DNA of 64,000 nucleotides from Flavobacterium sp. DG2-3 (GTDB lineage Bacteria; Bacteroidota; Bacteroidia; Flavobacteriales; Flavobacteriaceae): contig NZ_JAVAMB010000003.1 in the NCBI RefSeq assembly GCF_030730925.1, forward strand, positions 270,672 to 334,671, written 5' to 3'. The translations under genes and the position numbers were made by a program. Of the stretch, positions 45,172 to 54,591 are shown in pieces. Under the pieces are notes generated by a model, which ran no database searches, had not been told where the DNA came from, and saw only the letters and a list, made by a program, of their open reading frames with translations. Position 1 is the first letter of the stretch; every line of letters begins with the position of its first letter.

Positions 45172-45936
45172 TTATTCTTCAGTTGCAGGAGCAGCTTCAG
45201 CCTCAACAGCAGGAGCTTCTTCAGCAGCTTCAACTTCTTTTTCTGCACCTCTGTCAGATAGACCTTCGATTACAGCAGTAGTTACTAAAGATAAAATTTT
45301 GTCAATTGATTTAGAAGCATCATCATTTGCAGGAATCACGTAATCAACCTCTCTTGGGTCAGAATTCGTATCAACCATTGCGAAAACTGGAATGTTTAAT
45401 TTTTGAGCTTCTTTTATTGCGATGTGTTCAGCTTTGATATCTACTACGAACAATGCTGCAGGTAGTCTAGACATATCAGCAATTGAACCTAAGTTTTTCT
45501 CCAATTTAGCACGTAGACGATCAACTTGTAAACGCTCTTTTTTAGAAAGTGTGTTGAAAGTACCATCTTTCTTCATTTTATCGATAGAAGACATTTTTTT
45601 AACTGCCTTTCTGATAGTTACGAAGTTAGTTAGCATTCCACCTGGCCATCTTTCAGTGATGTAAGGCATGTTTGCAGCTTTTGCTTTATCAGCAACGATG
45701 TCTTTAGCTTGTTTTTTGGTAGCTACGAATAAAATTTTTCTACCTGATGCAGCAATTTTTTTCAAAGCTTCATTAGCTTCTTCAATTTTAGCTGCAGTTT
45801 TATATAGATTGATAATGTGAATACCATTACGCTCCATATAAATGTAAGGAGCCATGTTTGGATCCCATTTTCTAGTCATGTGTCCGAAGTGAACACCTGC
45901 TTCTAGTAATTCTTTTACTTCTATTTTGTTTGCCAT
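45172..45936 (-). CDS. rpsB: 30S ribosomal protein S2
   Basis: A 254-residue S2. Start ELLEAGVHFGHMTRKWDP and the MAPYIYMERNGIHIINL stretch (in parts) are canonical, as is VDTNSDP. The tail beyond about 225 is an acidic Ala/Glu extension (EAAPATEE). A structured leader (45963-46013) stands just before it, fitting autogenous control as known for S2 in other bacteria, although that leader is of a different sequence. Confidence 0.98.
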   Translation of the reverse strand: MANKIEVKELLEAGVHFGHMTRKWDPNMAPYIYMERNGIHIINLYKTAAKIEEANEALKKIAASGRKILFVATKKQAKDIVADKAKAANMPYITERWPGGMLTNFVTIRKAVKKMSSIDKMKKDGTFNTLSKKERLQVDRLRAKLEKNLGSIADMSRLPAALFVVDIKAEHIAIKEAQKLNIPVFAMVDTNSDPREVDYVIPANDDASKSIDKILSLVTTAVIEGLSDRGAEKEVEAAEEAPAVEAEAAPATEE

Positions 45937-45962
45937 TTTTGTACTAGTTTACGTTCTGTTGA

Positions 45963-46013
45963 TTAGCAATGTATAAATGGCGATTTCTCTGGCTTTATAC
46001 ATTTAGATGCTAA
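45963..46013 (-). promoter_or_regulatory. Structured leader upstream of rpsB
   Basis: The rpsI-rpsB spacer of 176 bases has a strong helix: TTAGC (46013-46009) with GCTAA (45967-45963) and, after a 5-base bulge, AATGTATAAA (46003-45994) with TTTATACATT (45977-45968), closed by a 16-base loop. Two smaller hairpins lie upstream (CCTA/TAGG near 46020; GTCTTGT/ACAAGAC near 46082-46104). This is likely an mRNA control element. Confidence 0.65.
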
Positions 46014-46112
46014 ACTATATCCTACCTCGATAGGAGAGCAACAATAACTGTGTTTTTTAATTTCAATAAATAATTGATAATGTCTTGTCCCATCCGAACA
46101 AGACAGGTAATA

Positions 46113-46499
46113 TTAACGTTTAGAGAACTGGAATCTCTTACGAGCTTTCTTCTGACCGAATTTCTTACGTTCAACCATTCTTGGGTCTCTTGTTAATAAA
46201 CCTTCTGGTTTAAGGATAGCTCTGTTTTCAGCGTTAACTTCACACATTACGCGTGCTAATGCCATTCTTACAGCTTCTGCTTGACCAGTTGTACCACCTC
46301 CGTAAACGTTTACTTTTACGTCAAAGTTACTTGCGTTTTCTGTCATAGAAAGCGGTTGTAAAACTTTGTATTGTAAAGTTGCAGTTGGAAAGTAAGTTGC
46401 GAATTCTTTTTTGTTTACAGTGATGTTTCCAGTTCCTTCAGAAACGTATACACGTGCAACAGCGGTTTTTCTTCTACCGATTTTGTGAATAACTCCCAT
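46113..46499 (-). CDS. rpsI: 30S ribosomal protein S9
   Basis: A 128-residue S9 with IGRRKTAVARVY at the start and the basic tail KKARKRFQFSKR whose last residues reach the P-site tRNA. Its ATG overlaps the rplM stop by one base, the classic L13-S9 arrangement. Confidence 0.98.
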   Translation of the reverse strand: MGVIHKIGRRKTAVARVYVSEGTGNITVNKKEFATYFPTATLQYKVLQPLSMTENASNFDVKVNVYGGGTTGQAEAVRMALARVMCEVNAENRAILKPEGLLTRDPRMVERKKFGQKKARKRFQFSKR

Positions 46500-46954
46500 T
46501 ACTTAAGATCATTTAGGTTAACAGTTCTAGGTTTTTGAGCTCCGTGAGTGTGCTCAGCTCCTACAACAACATTTAGATTTCTGAAAAGTTCTGCTCCTAA
46601 TTTGTTTTTAGGTAACATACCTTTTACCGCTTTTTCTACTAATAATGCAGGGTTTTTAGCTTGCAATACTTTAGCAGTTAAAGTTCTTTGTCCTCCTGGG
46701 TAACCTGTATGACGCATGTAGATTTTGTCATTCAATTTTGTACCTGTAAGGTTAATTTTTTCTGAGTTGATAACAATTACGTTATCTCCACAGTCAACGT
46801 GCGGTGTGTAACTTGGCTTGTACTTACCTCTTAAGATCATAGCAACCTTAGATGCAAGACGTCCTAAGTTATGACCTTCAGCGTCAACAACAATCCACTC
46901 TTTAGTTACAGTGCCTTTGTTTGCCGAAACTGTTTTGTAGCTTAATGCGTCCAT
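46499..46954 (-). CDS. rplM: 50S ribosomal protein L13
   Basis: A 151-residue L13: WIVVDAEGHNLGRLAS near 20-35, YTPHVDCGDNVIVIN, and GMLPKNKLG (about 115-123) are typical. First gene of rplM-rpsI-rpsB-tsf, with a full promoter upstream. Confidence 0.98.
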   Translation of the reverse strand: MDALSYKTVSANKGTVTKEWIVVDAEGHNLGRLASKVAMILRGKYKPSYTPHVDCGDNVIVINSEKINLTGTKLNDKIYMRHTGYPGGQRTLTAKVLQAKNPALLVEKAVKGMLPKNKLGAELFRNLNVVVGAEHTHGAQKPRTVNLNDLK

Positions 46955-46997
46955 AATATTATTTTAATTAAACATTCCATCCCCAATAAAGGGGATG

Positions 46998-47027
46998 CAA
47001 AAGTACAATTAATTATTTTAAAACCAA
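46998..47027 (-). promoter_or_regulatory. Promoter of the rplM-rpsI-rpsB-tsf operon
   Basis: Minus-strand TTTG (47024-47027), 18 bases, TACTTTTG (46998-47005). The start lies about 40 bases before rplM. Confidence 0.7.
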
Positions 47028-47089
47028 ATACCTTAAAGAATATTTTATTCGCTGAAAATCAGGCATTCAGTTTTTGAAATAAATGGACA

Positions 47090-47126
47090 TAAAAAAAACC
47101 GTCTCTTCTGAAGTAAAAAGACGGTT
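47090..47126 (-). terminator. Terminator of the ferritin-like gene pair
   Basis: AACCGTCT / AGACGGTT 8-bp stem with a loop of about 13 bases, with a run of eight A on the plus strand (T-run of the minus transcript). Confidence 0.8.
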
Positions 47127-47147
47127 CAATAATACAAAAAAAATGGC

Positions 47148-47960
47148 TTATACAATAAATATATTGGCAATATCTACCACCTGTTGTGTTGTAAGTGGTT
47201 CATCATAAGCTTCTGAGCCTGCCGCAGCGCCAAATGCAGTTGCAGTATTAAAACCTGCCTGCATGGTTACGCCTTCCCCATCATAAACGGCTTGTGTCGC
47301 TGCTGGCATTCCTGCGCCTCTATCAGAATTAGAAATCCAGCCTTTTAAACCTCGAAGTCTTCGCACCTCAGATGCGTGGCGAGCTTCAACAGAATGAATT
47401 TGTAAAGCGGCTTGTAATAAATCGGGTGTGGTAATTAAATTCGCTGCCTGTCCTTTATAGGCTCTTACACCTGTGTCTTCAAAAGCTTGAGCAAGAGCCA
47501 AAAATGTGGGATAATCTCCAAAAGGATTAAAAGCGCCTCCAACCGTAAAATCAAAAGTAGGTTTGGCAACAAAGTTTGGACTCGCTGTTCCGCCTAATCC
47601 TGCAATTAGAAATTTCACGTGATCAGACTCATGCGCAGCAATCTGCTGAAAAACTTTTAAATCGCGTCCACCATTTTCAGATGCTGGAATTACGCCAGAA
47701 TCTAGAGCCATAGCATAAAATTCGTTTTCTAGATATTCTAATGTTAGAGCAAATTGAAGCGCTCCAATAGGCGTAGCAGGAGTTGCTGTTATATCTTTAG
47801 CGAAAGCTTTATTAGTCAAAGCTGATAGTCCAAAAGGGATTGAAGCCAGCGCTAAATTTTTTCCGATGTTTCCAAACTGAGAAAAACTGTCTCTTCTTGA
47901 GCCAGTGCTATTTAATAAATTATCATCAGTAAAGGATTCTATAAATTTTAAAATGTTCAT
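47148..47960 (-). CDS. Ferritin-like domain protein (second of a pair)
   Basis: A 270-residue protein with a four-helix ferritin-like domain. Metal-ligand motifs are seen in LEYLENEFYAMA (about 73-84), QIAAHESDHVKFL and HSVEARHASEVRRL. There is a short hydrophobic segment at about 28-46 (GNIGKNLALASIPFGLSAL) resembling an internal export signal, with SRRDSF before it, as in a degenerate twin-arginine signal. It is 25 bases downstream of a paralogue. Family members are common in Bacteroidota; metal and role are unknown. Confidence 0.85.
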   Translation of the reverse strand: MNILKFIESFTDDNLLNSTGSRRDSFSQFGNIGKNLALASIPFGLSALTNKAFAKDITATPATPIGALQFALTLEYLENEFYAMALDSGVIPASENGGRDLKVFQQIAAHESDHVKFLIAGLGGTASPNFVAKPTFDFTVGGAFNPFGDYPTFLALAQAFEDTGVRAYKGQAANLITTPDLLQAALQIHSVEARHASEVRRLRGLKGWISNSDRGAGMPAATQAVYDGEGVTMQAGFNTATAFGAAAGSEAYDEPLTTQQVVDIANIFIV

Positions 47961-47985
47961 AATTTCTAAGTTTTAGCTGGTTAGA

Positions 47986-48735
47986 TTAAGGTAAATATTT
48001 AGCTGTAAATTTTGTAGTGATAAAACCGGCAGCAATAGGCAGAATTTTAGACGGATCTTTAGCGTCATCTAAACCTGTTGACATGTTTACGATATCATCT
48101 CCAGCAAAATCTTTAGAATTCGGATTAATCAAACTTCTGATAGCCGCCGCATGACGCGCTTCTACAGAAACGATTTTTCCTGCTAACAATAAATAATCGG
48201 CAGTTTTGATTAATTTTCCAGCACCATTATAAGCAGCAACTCCTGTATCTTCTAATGCTTTTGCAGTAGCAAGAACTTCGGTGCGGCTATTAAAATTTAG
48301 TGAACCATAATTAAAGGCTAGGGAAGGAAGCAATTGTGAACTTGGATCTGGAAGCGCTCCAGTCAAAGCGGCTTTGAAGAAATCTCTGTGAACCACCTCG
48401 TGATGGTACAAATCGGTTAAGACTTCTCGTTCTAAAGAACTAAAAACAGTATTGAAATTGCTTGCATTTACAACTTTGGTGTAAAAATCAGCTTCCAATT
48501 GTTCAAGAGCGTATGCATAAGTAAGAACTCCAAAATCGCCAGAGCCTAAATCAAAAACACCATTTCGAACTCCAGGAAGTGAGGTGTCGCCCATGTTATT
48601 ATCATCGTTATCATTGTCGCTGCATCCAGCTAAAACCAAACCTGTGGTTACTAATGTTAACCCACTGAGCTTAAGAAAGCTCCTTCTGCTATTCAATGAA
48701 GGATCAACTTCATGAATTTTAACTTCGTTTTTCAT
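47986..48735 (-). CDS. Ferritin-like lipoprotein with twin-arginine-type signal (first of a pair)
   Basis: From the ATG at 48735, 249 residues; a start 22 codons earlier is possible but adds a basic extension. The signal is SRRSFLKLSG, a hydrophobic stretch, then lipobox LAGC, so a folded, lipid-anchored export by Tat is likely. An Asp/Asn-rich linker (DNDNDDNN) follows. The ferritin-like domain shows EQLEADFYTKV, HHEVVHRDFF and VSVEARHAAAIRSL, parallel to its downstream paralogue. Both may store or oxidise iron in the envelope; this is inference. Confidence 0.85.
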   Translation of the reverse strand: MKNEVKIHEVDPSLNSRRSFLKLSGLTLVTTGLVLAGCSDNDNDDNNMGDTSLPGVRNGVFDLGSGDFGVLTYAYALEQLEADFYTKVVNASNFNTVFSSLEREVLTDLYHHEVVHRDFFKAALTGALPDPSSQLLPSLAFNYGSLNFNSRTEVLATAKALEDTGVAAYNGAGKLIKTADYLLLAGKIVSVEARHAAAIRSLINPNSKDFAGDDIVNMSTGLDDAKDPSKILPIAAGFITTKFTAKYLP

Positions 48736-48900
48736 AATTAAAGGTTTTTTAATAAGGTTAATAACATTGGTCTTAAGTTTATTAACGAAATTTTTAGACA
48801 TACGGTTTTAAACTTTAACATTTATTATTTTTCTTTTAAAAAAATTTCAGTGATTTGAAGATGAAGTACTTGTTTTTTGTTTTATTTTCGGTAATTCTAC

Positions 48901-48908
48901 TATATTTG
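48901..48908 (+). promoter_or_regulatory. -7 box of the LacI-family regulator gene
   Basis: TATATTTG, with a TTG 21 bases upstream, 28 bases before the ATG at 48937. Confidence 0.6.
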
Positions 48909-48936
48909 TATCAATTACATGAAAAACTATTTTTAA

Positions 48937-49965
48937 ATGAAAGCTAAAGCAACTCTAAAACAAATTGCGAAAGAACTTGGTGTTTCTGTATCGACAGTTT
49001 CTAAGGCGTTAAATGACAGCCCAGAAATCAGTGAGCAAACAAAGGTGAAGATTAAGGAGTATGCCAAACTCAAAAATTACAAGCCTAATGTTATTGGTCT
49101 AAATTTAAAAAACCGTAAAACCAAAACGATCGGGGTGATTATTCCTAATATTTTAAATTCTTTCTTCGCGAAAGTTTTTAGCGGTATTGAGAAAGTTGCC
49201 GACAAAAAGGGGTATAATGTAATTACGTGTATTTCTAATGAATCTTTAGAAAAAGAAGTTCATACACTAGAAATGCTAAGTAACGGAACAATCGACGGTT
49301 TCATTCTTTCGGTTTCTGAAGAAGCTCAAAAATTACAGGATTACAATCATTTTTCTGAAATTATAAATGACGGAACTCCAATTGTAATGTTTGACCGAAT
49401 TGCTGATGAAGTTGAATGTGATAAAGTGGTGGTAGATGATTTTGATTCTGCATTAAATTCAACACAGCATTTAATCGATTTAGGATGTAAAAATATTGCC
49501 TTAATCTCTTCTGTAGACAATTTAAGTATCGGAAAATTGAGAGCTGACGGATATTTGAAAGCTTTGAAAGACAATAATATTCCCGTAAACGAAAAGATAA
49601 TTCTTCGTACCGATTCTGAAGAAGATATGAAAAGCAGAATCGAAGGCATATTGGATCAAAAAGTAGACGGAATTTTCGCTTTGGACGAAAATGATTCGGT
49701 TGCTGCGCTAAGAGTAAGTTTGAAAAAAGGCTACAGAGTTCCAGAAGATATTTCGATTATTGGTTTTGCTGATGGAATTTTAGCTTCAAGACGTTTATCG
49801 CCAAGTCTGACTACAGTAAGTCAGCACGGTGTTGAAATTGGAGAAGTTGCTGCAAAAAGATTAATCGAAAGATTGGAAGAACCAGAAGGAACAATTTCTG
49901 AATACGAAACAATCGTCATTAAAACGAAATTGAAAGAAAGAGAATCTACGAGAAAGAAAAAATAA
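48937..49965 (+). CDS. LacI-family transcriptional regulator
   Basis: A 342-residue regulator: HTH at about 5-27 (LKQIAKELGVSVSTVSKALN), hinge helix, and a periplasmic-binding-protein-like effector domain (about 62-335; IGVIIPNILNSFFAKV, GFILSVS, GFADGILAS). It would bind a sugar or related ligand. No sugar gene is adjacent, and it stands alone, divergent from the ferritin-like pair, so its target is unknown. Two-way terminator follows. Confidence 0.95.
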   Translation: MKAKATLKQIAKELGVSVSTVSKALNDSPEISEQTKVKIKEYAKLKNYKPNVIGLNLKNRKTKTIGVIIPNILNSFFAKVFSGIEKVADKKGYNVITCISNESLEKEVHTLEMLSNGTIDGFILSVSEEAQKLQDYNHFSEIINDGTPIVMFDRIADEVECDKVVVDDFDSALNSTQHLIDLGCKNIALISSVDNLSIGKLRADGYLKALKDNNIPVNEKIILRTDSEEDMKSRIEGILDQKVDGIFALDENDSVAALRVSLKKGYRVPEDISIIGFADGILASRRLSPSLTTVSQHGVEIGEVAAKRLIERLEEPEGTISEYETIVIKTKLKERESTRKKK

Positions 49966-49970
49966 ACAGA

Positions 49971-49997
49971 AAACATCCGCCGCGGCGGATGTTTTTT
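49971..49997. terminator. Two-way terminator: perfect 20-base GC-rich palindrome
   Basis: ACATCCGCCG and its exact complement CGGCGGATGT with no spacer, followed by a T-run. It sits between the LacI-family gene and the convergent secreted-protein gene and touches the latter's stop codon. Confidence 0.88.
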
Positions 49998-51108
49998 ATT
50001 TTAACTCATAAGGAAATTTAGGATTCTTGTATTTTTTTAATTTCTCAAACGGAACTAGAAAAGATTCTTCACAGGATCTTGCTGCTCTATAAAAGATAGG
50101 AGTAAATTCAATTCCTTTTTCTGTATAATTCCAAGATGGAAAATCCCAGTATTCTTCATTGGTGTAATCACAATAATCATCTTCATTTTTTGGTTTTTCA
50201 AAATGTTCCTGAGAATTAATTACAGCAAGTAATTTAGGAGCAAAAAAATCAGTTCTGTATTTTGAAAAAGCATCAAAATTATTCTCTTTGTCACCCGTTA
50301 CACTTTTATCAAAAGCCAGAATATCATCAATTTCATATTTTTTTCCGTTGTTTAAATCGATTAAATAACCGCTGCTTCCAAAATCGGGATGCGCGCCTCC
50401 GCAGAACCAAGAATCAGAAGTTTGAAAACCTAACAAATTGGTATTTAAATAATTTATTGTTGTGTTGCTTTCTATGCCTTGTCCATTGCTATATTCAAAA
50501 CTAGAAGAACAGCCAAGCTGACTTAAGGTGTTTTCGATATGAATTTGTTCTAAAATCGGATTAATCAAGGTTTTGCTTTTCTCAGAAAAATTAGTTCCCA
50601 ATCTAAAGAAATCTGAGGCGCAATGCTTTTCAGAATACCAAACAAATTCTTTGTTGTTGTAAAGTGTAGTCTTCTGTTTTTTAAATTCAAGGAATCTATA
50701 TTTTACTAAGTTTAGCTTTTCGTCATCAAACCTAATTTTGAGATTTGATTTGTAATTGTCAAAATTAACGGGCTCTAGATGAACGGCTAATTTTTTGTCT
50801 TTAGCATCATACCAAAAACCATCAAAACTGTTTCCTGATTTTTTAAGGTAAAATTTTTCAGTAATATTATCTCCAGGTTTAAAGTAGAATGTAAAATTAT
50901 TGCCGTCACTTACTTTTCCTTCCAGTTTAATATCTTTTAATGAGCTTTGATAAAAGTAAACAATGTTTGGTGTACTGTCATCTTCATAAATTTCAAACCT
51001 CATGAAAATTTTACTTTTTCCGAGAGTTCCTTCCAGATAATAGGCTTTGCTTTGACAAAATGCAATTGTTGAATAAAGTAGAAATAGGTGCAAAAGAAAT
51101 TTCTTCAT
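49996..51108 (-). CDS. Secreted hypothetical protein, RsiV/DUF3298-like end
   Basis: A 370-residue protein with a signal peptide (1-18, ending AFCQ). The first half is beta-rich (YYLEGTLGKSKIFMRFEIYED is a strand pair in parts). The second half has SWFCGGAHPD (about 233-242), LIDLNNGKKYEIDDIL and a late Cys pair; the CGGAHP pattern is like DUF3298/RsiV-type domains. No catalytic motif can be assigned. Stand-alone gene. Confidence 0.7.
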   Translation of the reverse strand: MKKFLLHLFLLYSTIAFCQSKAYYLEGTLGKSKIFMRFEIYEDDSTPNIVYFYQSSLKDIKLEGKVSDGNNFTFYFKPGDNITEKFYLKKSGNSFDGFWYDAKDKKLAVHLEPVNFDNYKSNLKIRFDDEKLNLVKYRFLEFKKQKTTLYNNKEFVWYSEKHCASDFFRLGTNFSEKSKTLINPILEQIHIENTLSQLGCSSSFEYSNGQGIESNTTINYLNTNLLGFQTSDSWFCGGAHPDFGSSGYLIDLNNGKKYEIDDILAFDKSVTGDKENNFDAFSKYRTDFFAPKLLAVINSQEHFEKPKNEDDYCDYTNEEYWDFPSWNYTEKGIEFTPIFYRAARSCEESFLVPFEKLKKYKNPKFPYELK

Positions 51109-51194
51109 TTTACTTTTTTAAATTTAAAAATGGAGTAGTAAATGTAAGAAAAGTGAAATTCTTATAGCTTGAAATGATTTTGTTTTTATTGAAT

Positions 51195-51222
51195 AAAAAA
51201 GCCATTCGAATAGAATGGCTTT
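51195..51222 (-). terminator. Terminator after the small membrane-anchored gene
   Basis: GCCATTC / GAATGGC 7-bp stem with 5-base loop and A-run on the left; directly beyond the 51229-51606 gene on the minus strand. Confidence 0.85.
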
Positions 51223-51228
51223 ATATGT

Positions 51229-51606
51229 TTAGATAGAAAGTAAATATGCAAACGCAATTATGAAAAATAATAGTATTCTAAACTTCTTTTGCTGTTGAGC
51301 TTTTGTTAGATACCCTTCTTTTTCTAAATTCCATGAAAATATAATTTCAATAAGTGTTCCTCCAAGATTAAATAGAAAGTCAAAAATGCTATAGCTTTCT
51401 TTAGCCTTTTTTAAAACTTCAAGATTTTCCTTCTTCTTTTCTATATATTTAGCTTGATGTATTAATTTAAAATCAACTTTTCTAAGATGAAGTTCGTTTG
51501 TTGCCAATTTGTAAGCTCTCGGATTCCATTTTTTTGGAGCGCCGGCTATCGCTAACAACTCTTTTGTTGTTCGTGTTTTAATCGGCGGCCTAAAATCGTC
51601 GGTCAT
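51229..51606 (-). CDS. Hypothetical protein with a C-terminal membrane segment
   Basis: A 125-residue protein, not recognised. The first 60 residues are basic and helical and resemble a short motif seen in bacterial hypothetical proteins (TRTTKELLAI, then WNPRAYKLATNEL); a hydrophobic turn at about 73-92 and a C-terminal helix (FRILLFFIIAFAYLLSI) suggest membrane attachment. It follows polA on the same strand after 68 bases that include TCTAAAA repeats in reverse order of transcription. Confidence 0.6.
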   Translation of the reverse strand: MTDDFRPPIKTRTTKELLAIAGAPKKWNPRAYKLATNELHLRKVDFKLIHQAKYIEKKKENLEVLKKAKESYSIFDFLFNLGGTLIEIIFSWNLEKEGYLTKAQQQKKFRILLFFIIAFAYLLSI

Positions 51607-51674
51607 TTACTTTTTTTATTTGAAAAAAATCTAAAATCTAAAATCTAAAATCAACAATCTGAAATCTAAAATTG

Positions 51675-54512
51675 TTAGTGCGCTTCTAGCCAGTCTTTAC
51701 CCAATCCAAGTTCAACTTCTAAAGGAACCGACATTTTAAATGCATTTTCCATTTCGTGTTTAATCATTGGCTGGATTTTTTCGAGTTCGTCATTGTGAAC
51801 ATCGAACACAAGCTCATCATGCACCTGAAGCAGCATTCTCGATTTCCAGTTTTCGTCGCGGAGTTTTTTATGAATGTTGATCATCGCTATTTTAATCACA
51901 TCGGCAGCACTTCCCTGAATTGGTGCGTTTACAGCATTTCGTTCAGCAGCGCTTCTTACAACGGCATTAGCAGAATTAATATCTTTTAAATAACGGCGAC
52001 GGCCTAAAATAGTTTGTACATAACCATTTTCGCGTGCAAATTCAACCTGCTCATTAATATAAGAACGTAATCTTGGATATGTTTTATAATAAGCATCGAT
52101 CAAAGCGGCGCTTTCACTTCTAGAAAGTGAAGTTTGATTGCTCAATCCGAAAGCAGAAACACCGTAGATAATTCCGAAGTTTACCGTTTTAGCATTGCTT
52201 CTTTGTTCGCGAGAAACCTCTTCTAGCGCCACATCAAAAACTTTTGCGGCCGTGGCTCTGTGAATGTCTTCTCCATTTTGGAAAGCGGCAATCATATTTT
52301 CTTCTCCGCTTAAAGCGGCAATAATTCGCAATTCAATCTGAGAGTAATCGGCAGAGATTAATGTATGGTTTTCGTCGCGCGCCACAAAAGCTTTACGAAT
52401 CTGACGTCCTCTCTGAGTACGAATCGGAATATTCTGCAAGTTCGGATTATTAGAACTTAAACGTCCAGTTGCAGCAACAGCCTGCATATAATCAGTATGA
52501 ACACGCAAGGTCTTTTTATCAACCTGTTCTGGTAAAGCCAGAATATAAGTGCTTTGCAATTTTACCATTTGACGCCAATCTAAAATATCTTTTACAATTG
52601 GGTTGTCATTTGCCAGATAAGTCAAAACTTCTTCACCAGTTGCGTATTGGCCCGTTTTGGTTTTCTTTTGTTTTGCTCCGCCAATTTTAAGTTTGTCAAA
52701 TAAAATATCTCCTAATTGTTTTGGAGAAGCCAGATTGAAGGTTTCTCCAGCCGTTTCGTAGATTTTTTGTTCCAAAGATTTGATTTCGACATCCATTTCT
52801 TTCGACATTTCTTTCAAGAAATCAACATCCAAACGAATACCTTCAGTTTCCATATCAGCCAAAACGCTTACCAATGGAATTTCGATATCATCAAACAACT
52901 TTTTAGTTTCGGTCTTGTCTAATTCAGTGGTAAAAATTTCTTTTAATTGTAAAGTAATATCGGCATCTTCGGCAGCATATTCTTTAATATCTTCCAAAGG
53001 AACATCACGCATGTTAAGCTGATTTTTTCCTTTTTTACCAATTAAAGTTTCAATAGATTTTGGAGAATATTTTAAATAGGTTTCTGCCAAAATATCCATA
53101 TTATGACGCATATCTGGGTTAATTAGATAATGCGCGATCATCGTGTCAAAAAGCTTTCCTTTTACAGTAACACCGTAATTAGAAAGGATTTTTAAATCGT
53201 ATTTTAAGTTTTGTCCAATTTTCTCAATGTTTTCATTTTCAAAAAACGGAACAAATTTATCAACCAAAGCTTTTGCTTCTTCCTGATTTTCCGGAAACGG
53301 AACATAAAATGCTTTTCCTTTTTCGTAAGCAAAAGACATTCCAACCAATTCTGCATGCAGCGCATCAATTCCTGTTGTTTCAGTATCAAAACAAACAGAA
53401 GGCTGTTTTTGCAGATTTTGCAAAAGCAATTTAATTCCTAAATCACCTTGAACAGTTTGGTATGAATGTTCTGTGTTTTCTAAAGTATTGTAGAAAGAAG
53501 TTCTATGAGTGTCTGTATCTTCATCTGTAGTCGCGCTTCCGAAAAGATCAAATTGATCTTCGTTTTTAGCTGATGCTTTTTTGGCTGGTTTAGCATTTGC
53601 ATCTGGCGCTTCAGTCTGCGTACCACCCGTTTTAAATAAATTATCAAATTGCTCCGCCATTCTTCTAAACTCTAACTCTTGAAAAATAGCATCTGTTTTT
53701 TCGATATCTGGGCGAGAAAGTTCGTAGTCTTCTTCATTAAAGGTAACATCACAATCGGTGATAATGGCTGCTAATTTTTTAGAAAGAATACCTTTTTCTT
53801 TATTGGCTTCAATGTTCTCTTTCATTTTACCTTTTAACAAATGCGTATTTTCTAAAAGATTTTCCATAGTTCCAAATTCTTTCAGGAACTTTTTAGCCGT
53901 AACTTCTCCAACACCTGGCAATCCAGGAATATTATCTACAGCGTCACCCATCATTCCAAGAAAATCAATTACCTGCTCAGGTCTTTCAATTTCAAATTTT
54001 GCCAATACTTCTGGAACGCCCCAAATTTCGATTCCGTTACCCATACGGGCAGGTTTGTACATAAAGATATTTTCAGAAACCAACTGTGCAAAATCCTTAT
54101 CTGGCGTTACCATATAGACTTTGTAGTTTTGTTTTTCTGCTTGTTTGGCAATAGTTCCAATTAAATCATCGGCCTCGCAGCCAGCAAGTTCAATAATCGG
54201 AATATGCATCGCTCGTAATAATTCTTGAATGTACGGAACCGCAATTTTAATCGCTTCTGGAGTTTCGTCACGATTGGCTTTATATTCGGTGAACATTTCG
54301 GTTCTCGCGTGGCTTCCTTCTTTATCGAAAGCAACGGCCAAATGATCTGGTTTTTCTCTTTTAATAACATCCAAAAGTGAGTTCATAAACCCCATAATTG
54401 CAGATGTATCCATTCCTTTTGAGTTGATTCTCGGGTTTTTAATAAAGGCGTAATAACCGCGAAAAATTAATGCGTAAGCATCTAGAAGAAAAAGGCGTTT
54501 TTGAGTTGACAT
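51675..54512 (-). CDS. polA: DNA polymerase I
   Basis: A 945-residue Pol I with all three domains. 5'-3' exonuclease: FLLDAYALIFRGYYAF and GVGEVTAKKFL (about 1-290). 3'-5' exonuclease: the DTE motif in CFDTETTGID and a late YAAEDADITLQL keep the metal ligands, so proofreading is likely active. Polymerase: ADYSQIELRI (motif A), the O-helix REQRSNAKTVNFGIIYG region, and VHDEL (motif C). Acts in repair and Okazaki fragment maturation. Confidence 0.98.
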   Translation of the reverse strand: MSTQKRLFLLDAYALIFRGYYAFIKNPRINSKGMDTSAIMGFMNSLLDVIKREKPDHLAVAFDKEGSHARTEMFTEYKANRDETPEAIKIAVPYIQELLRAMHIPIIELAGCEADDLIGTIAKQAEKQNYKVYMVTPDKDFAQLVSENIFMYKPARMGNGIEIWGVPEVLAKFEIERPEQVIDFLGMMGDAVDNIPGLPGVGEVTAKKFLKEFGTMENLLENTHLLKGKMKENIEANKEKGILSKKLAAIITDCDVTFNEEDYELSRPDIEKTDAIFQELEFRRMAEQFDNLFKTGGTQTEAPDANAKPAKKASAKNEDQFDLFGSATTDEDTDTHRTSFYNTLENTEHSYQTVQGDLGIKLLLQNLQKQPSVCFDTETTGIDALHAELVGMSFAYEKGKAFYVPFPENQEEAKALVDKFVPFFENENIEKIGQNLKYDLKILSNYGVTVKGKLFDTMIAHYLINPDMRHNMDILAETYLKYSPKSIETLIGKKGKNQLNMRDVPLEDIKEYAAEDADITLQLKEIFTTELDKTETKKLFDDIEIPLVSVLADMETEGIRLDVDFLKEMSKEMDVEIKSLEQKIYETAGETFNLASPKQLGDILFDKLKIGGAKQKKTKTGQYATGEEVLTYLANDNPIVKDILDWRQMVKLQSTYILALPEQVDKKTLRVHTDYMQAVAATGRLSSNNPNLQNIPIRTQRGRQIRKAFVARDENHTLISADYSQIELRIIAALSGEENMIAAFQNGEDIHRATAAKVFDVALEEVSREQRSNAKTVNFGIIYGVSAFGLSNQTSLSRSESAALIDAYYKTYPRLRSYINEQVEFARENGYVQTILGRRRYLKDINSANAVVRSAAERNAVNAPIQGSAADVIKIAMINIHKKLRDENWKSRMLLQVHDELVFDVHNDELEKIQPMIKHEMENAFKMSVPLEVELGLGKDWLEAH

Positions 54513-54591
54513 ATTAAAAATATTAGTCTGTAAAAATAATCAATTGGGTTCTCAAAAGTTAAACTAATCAGATTTTTTTTCCACCATATAT

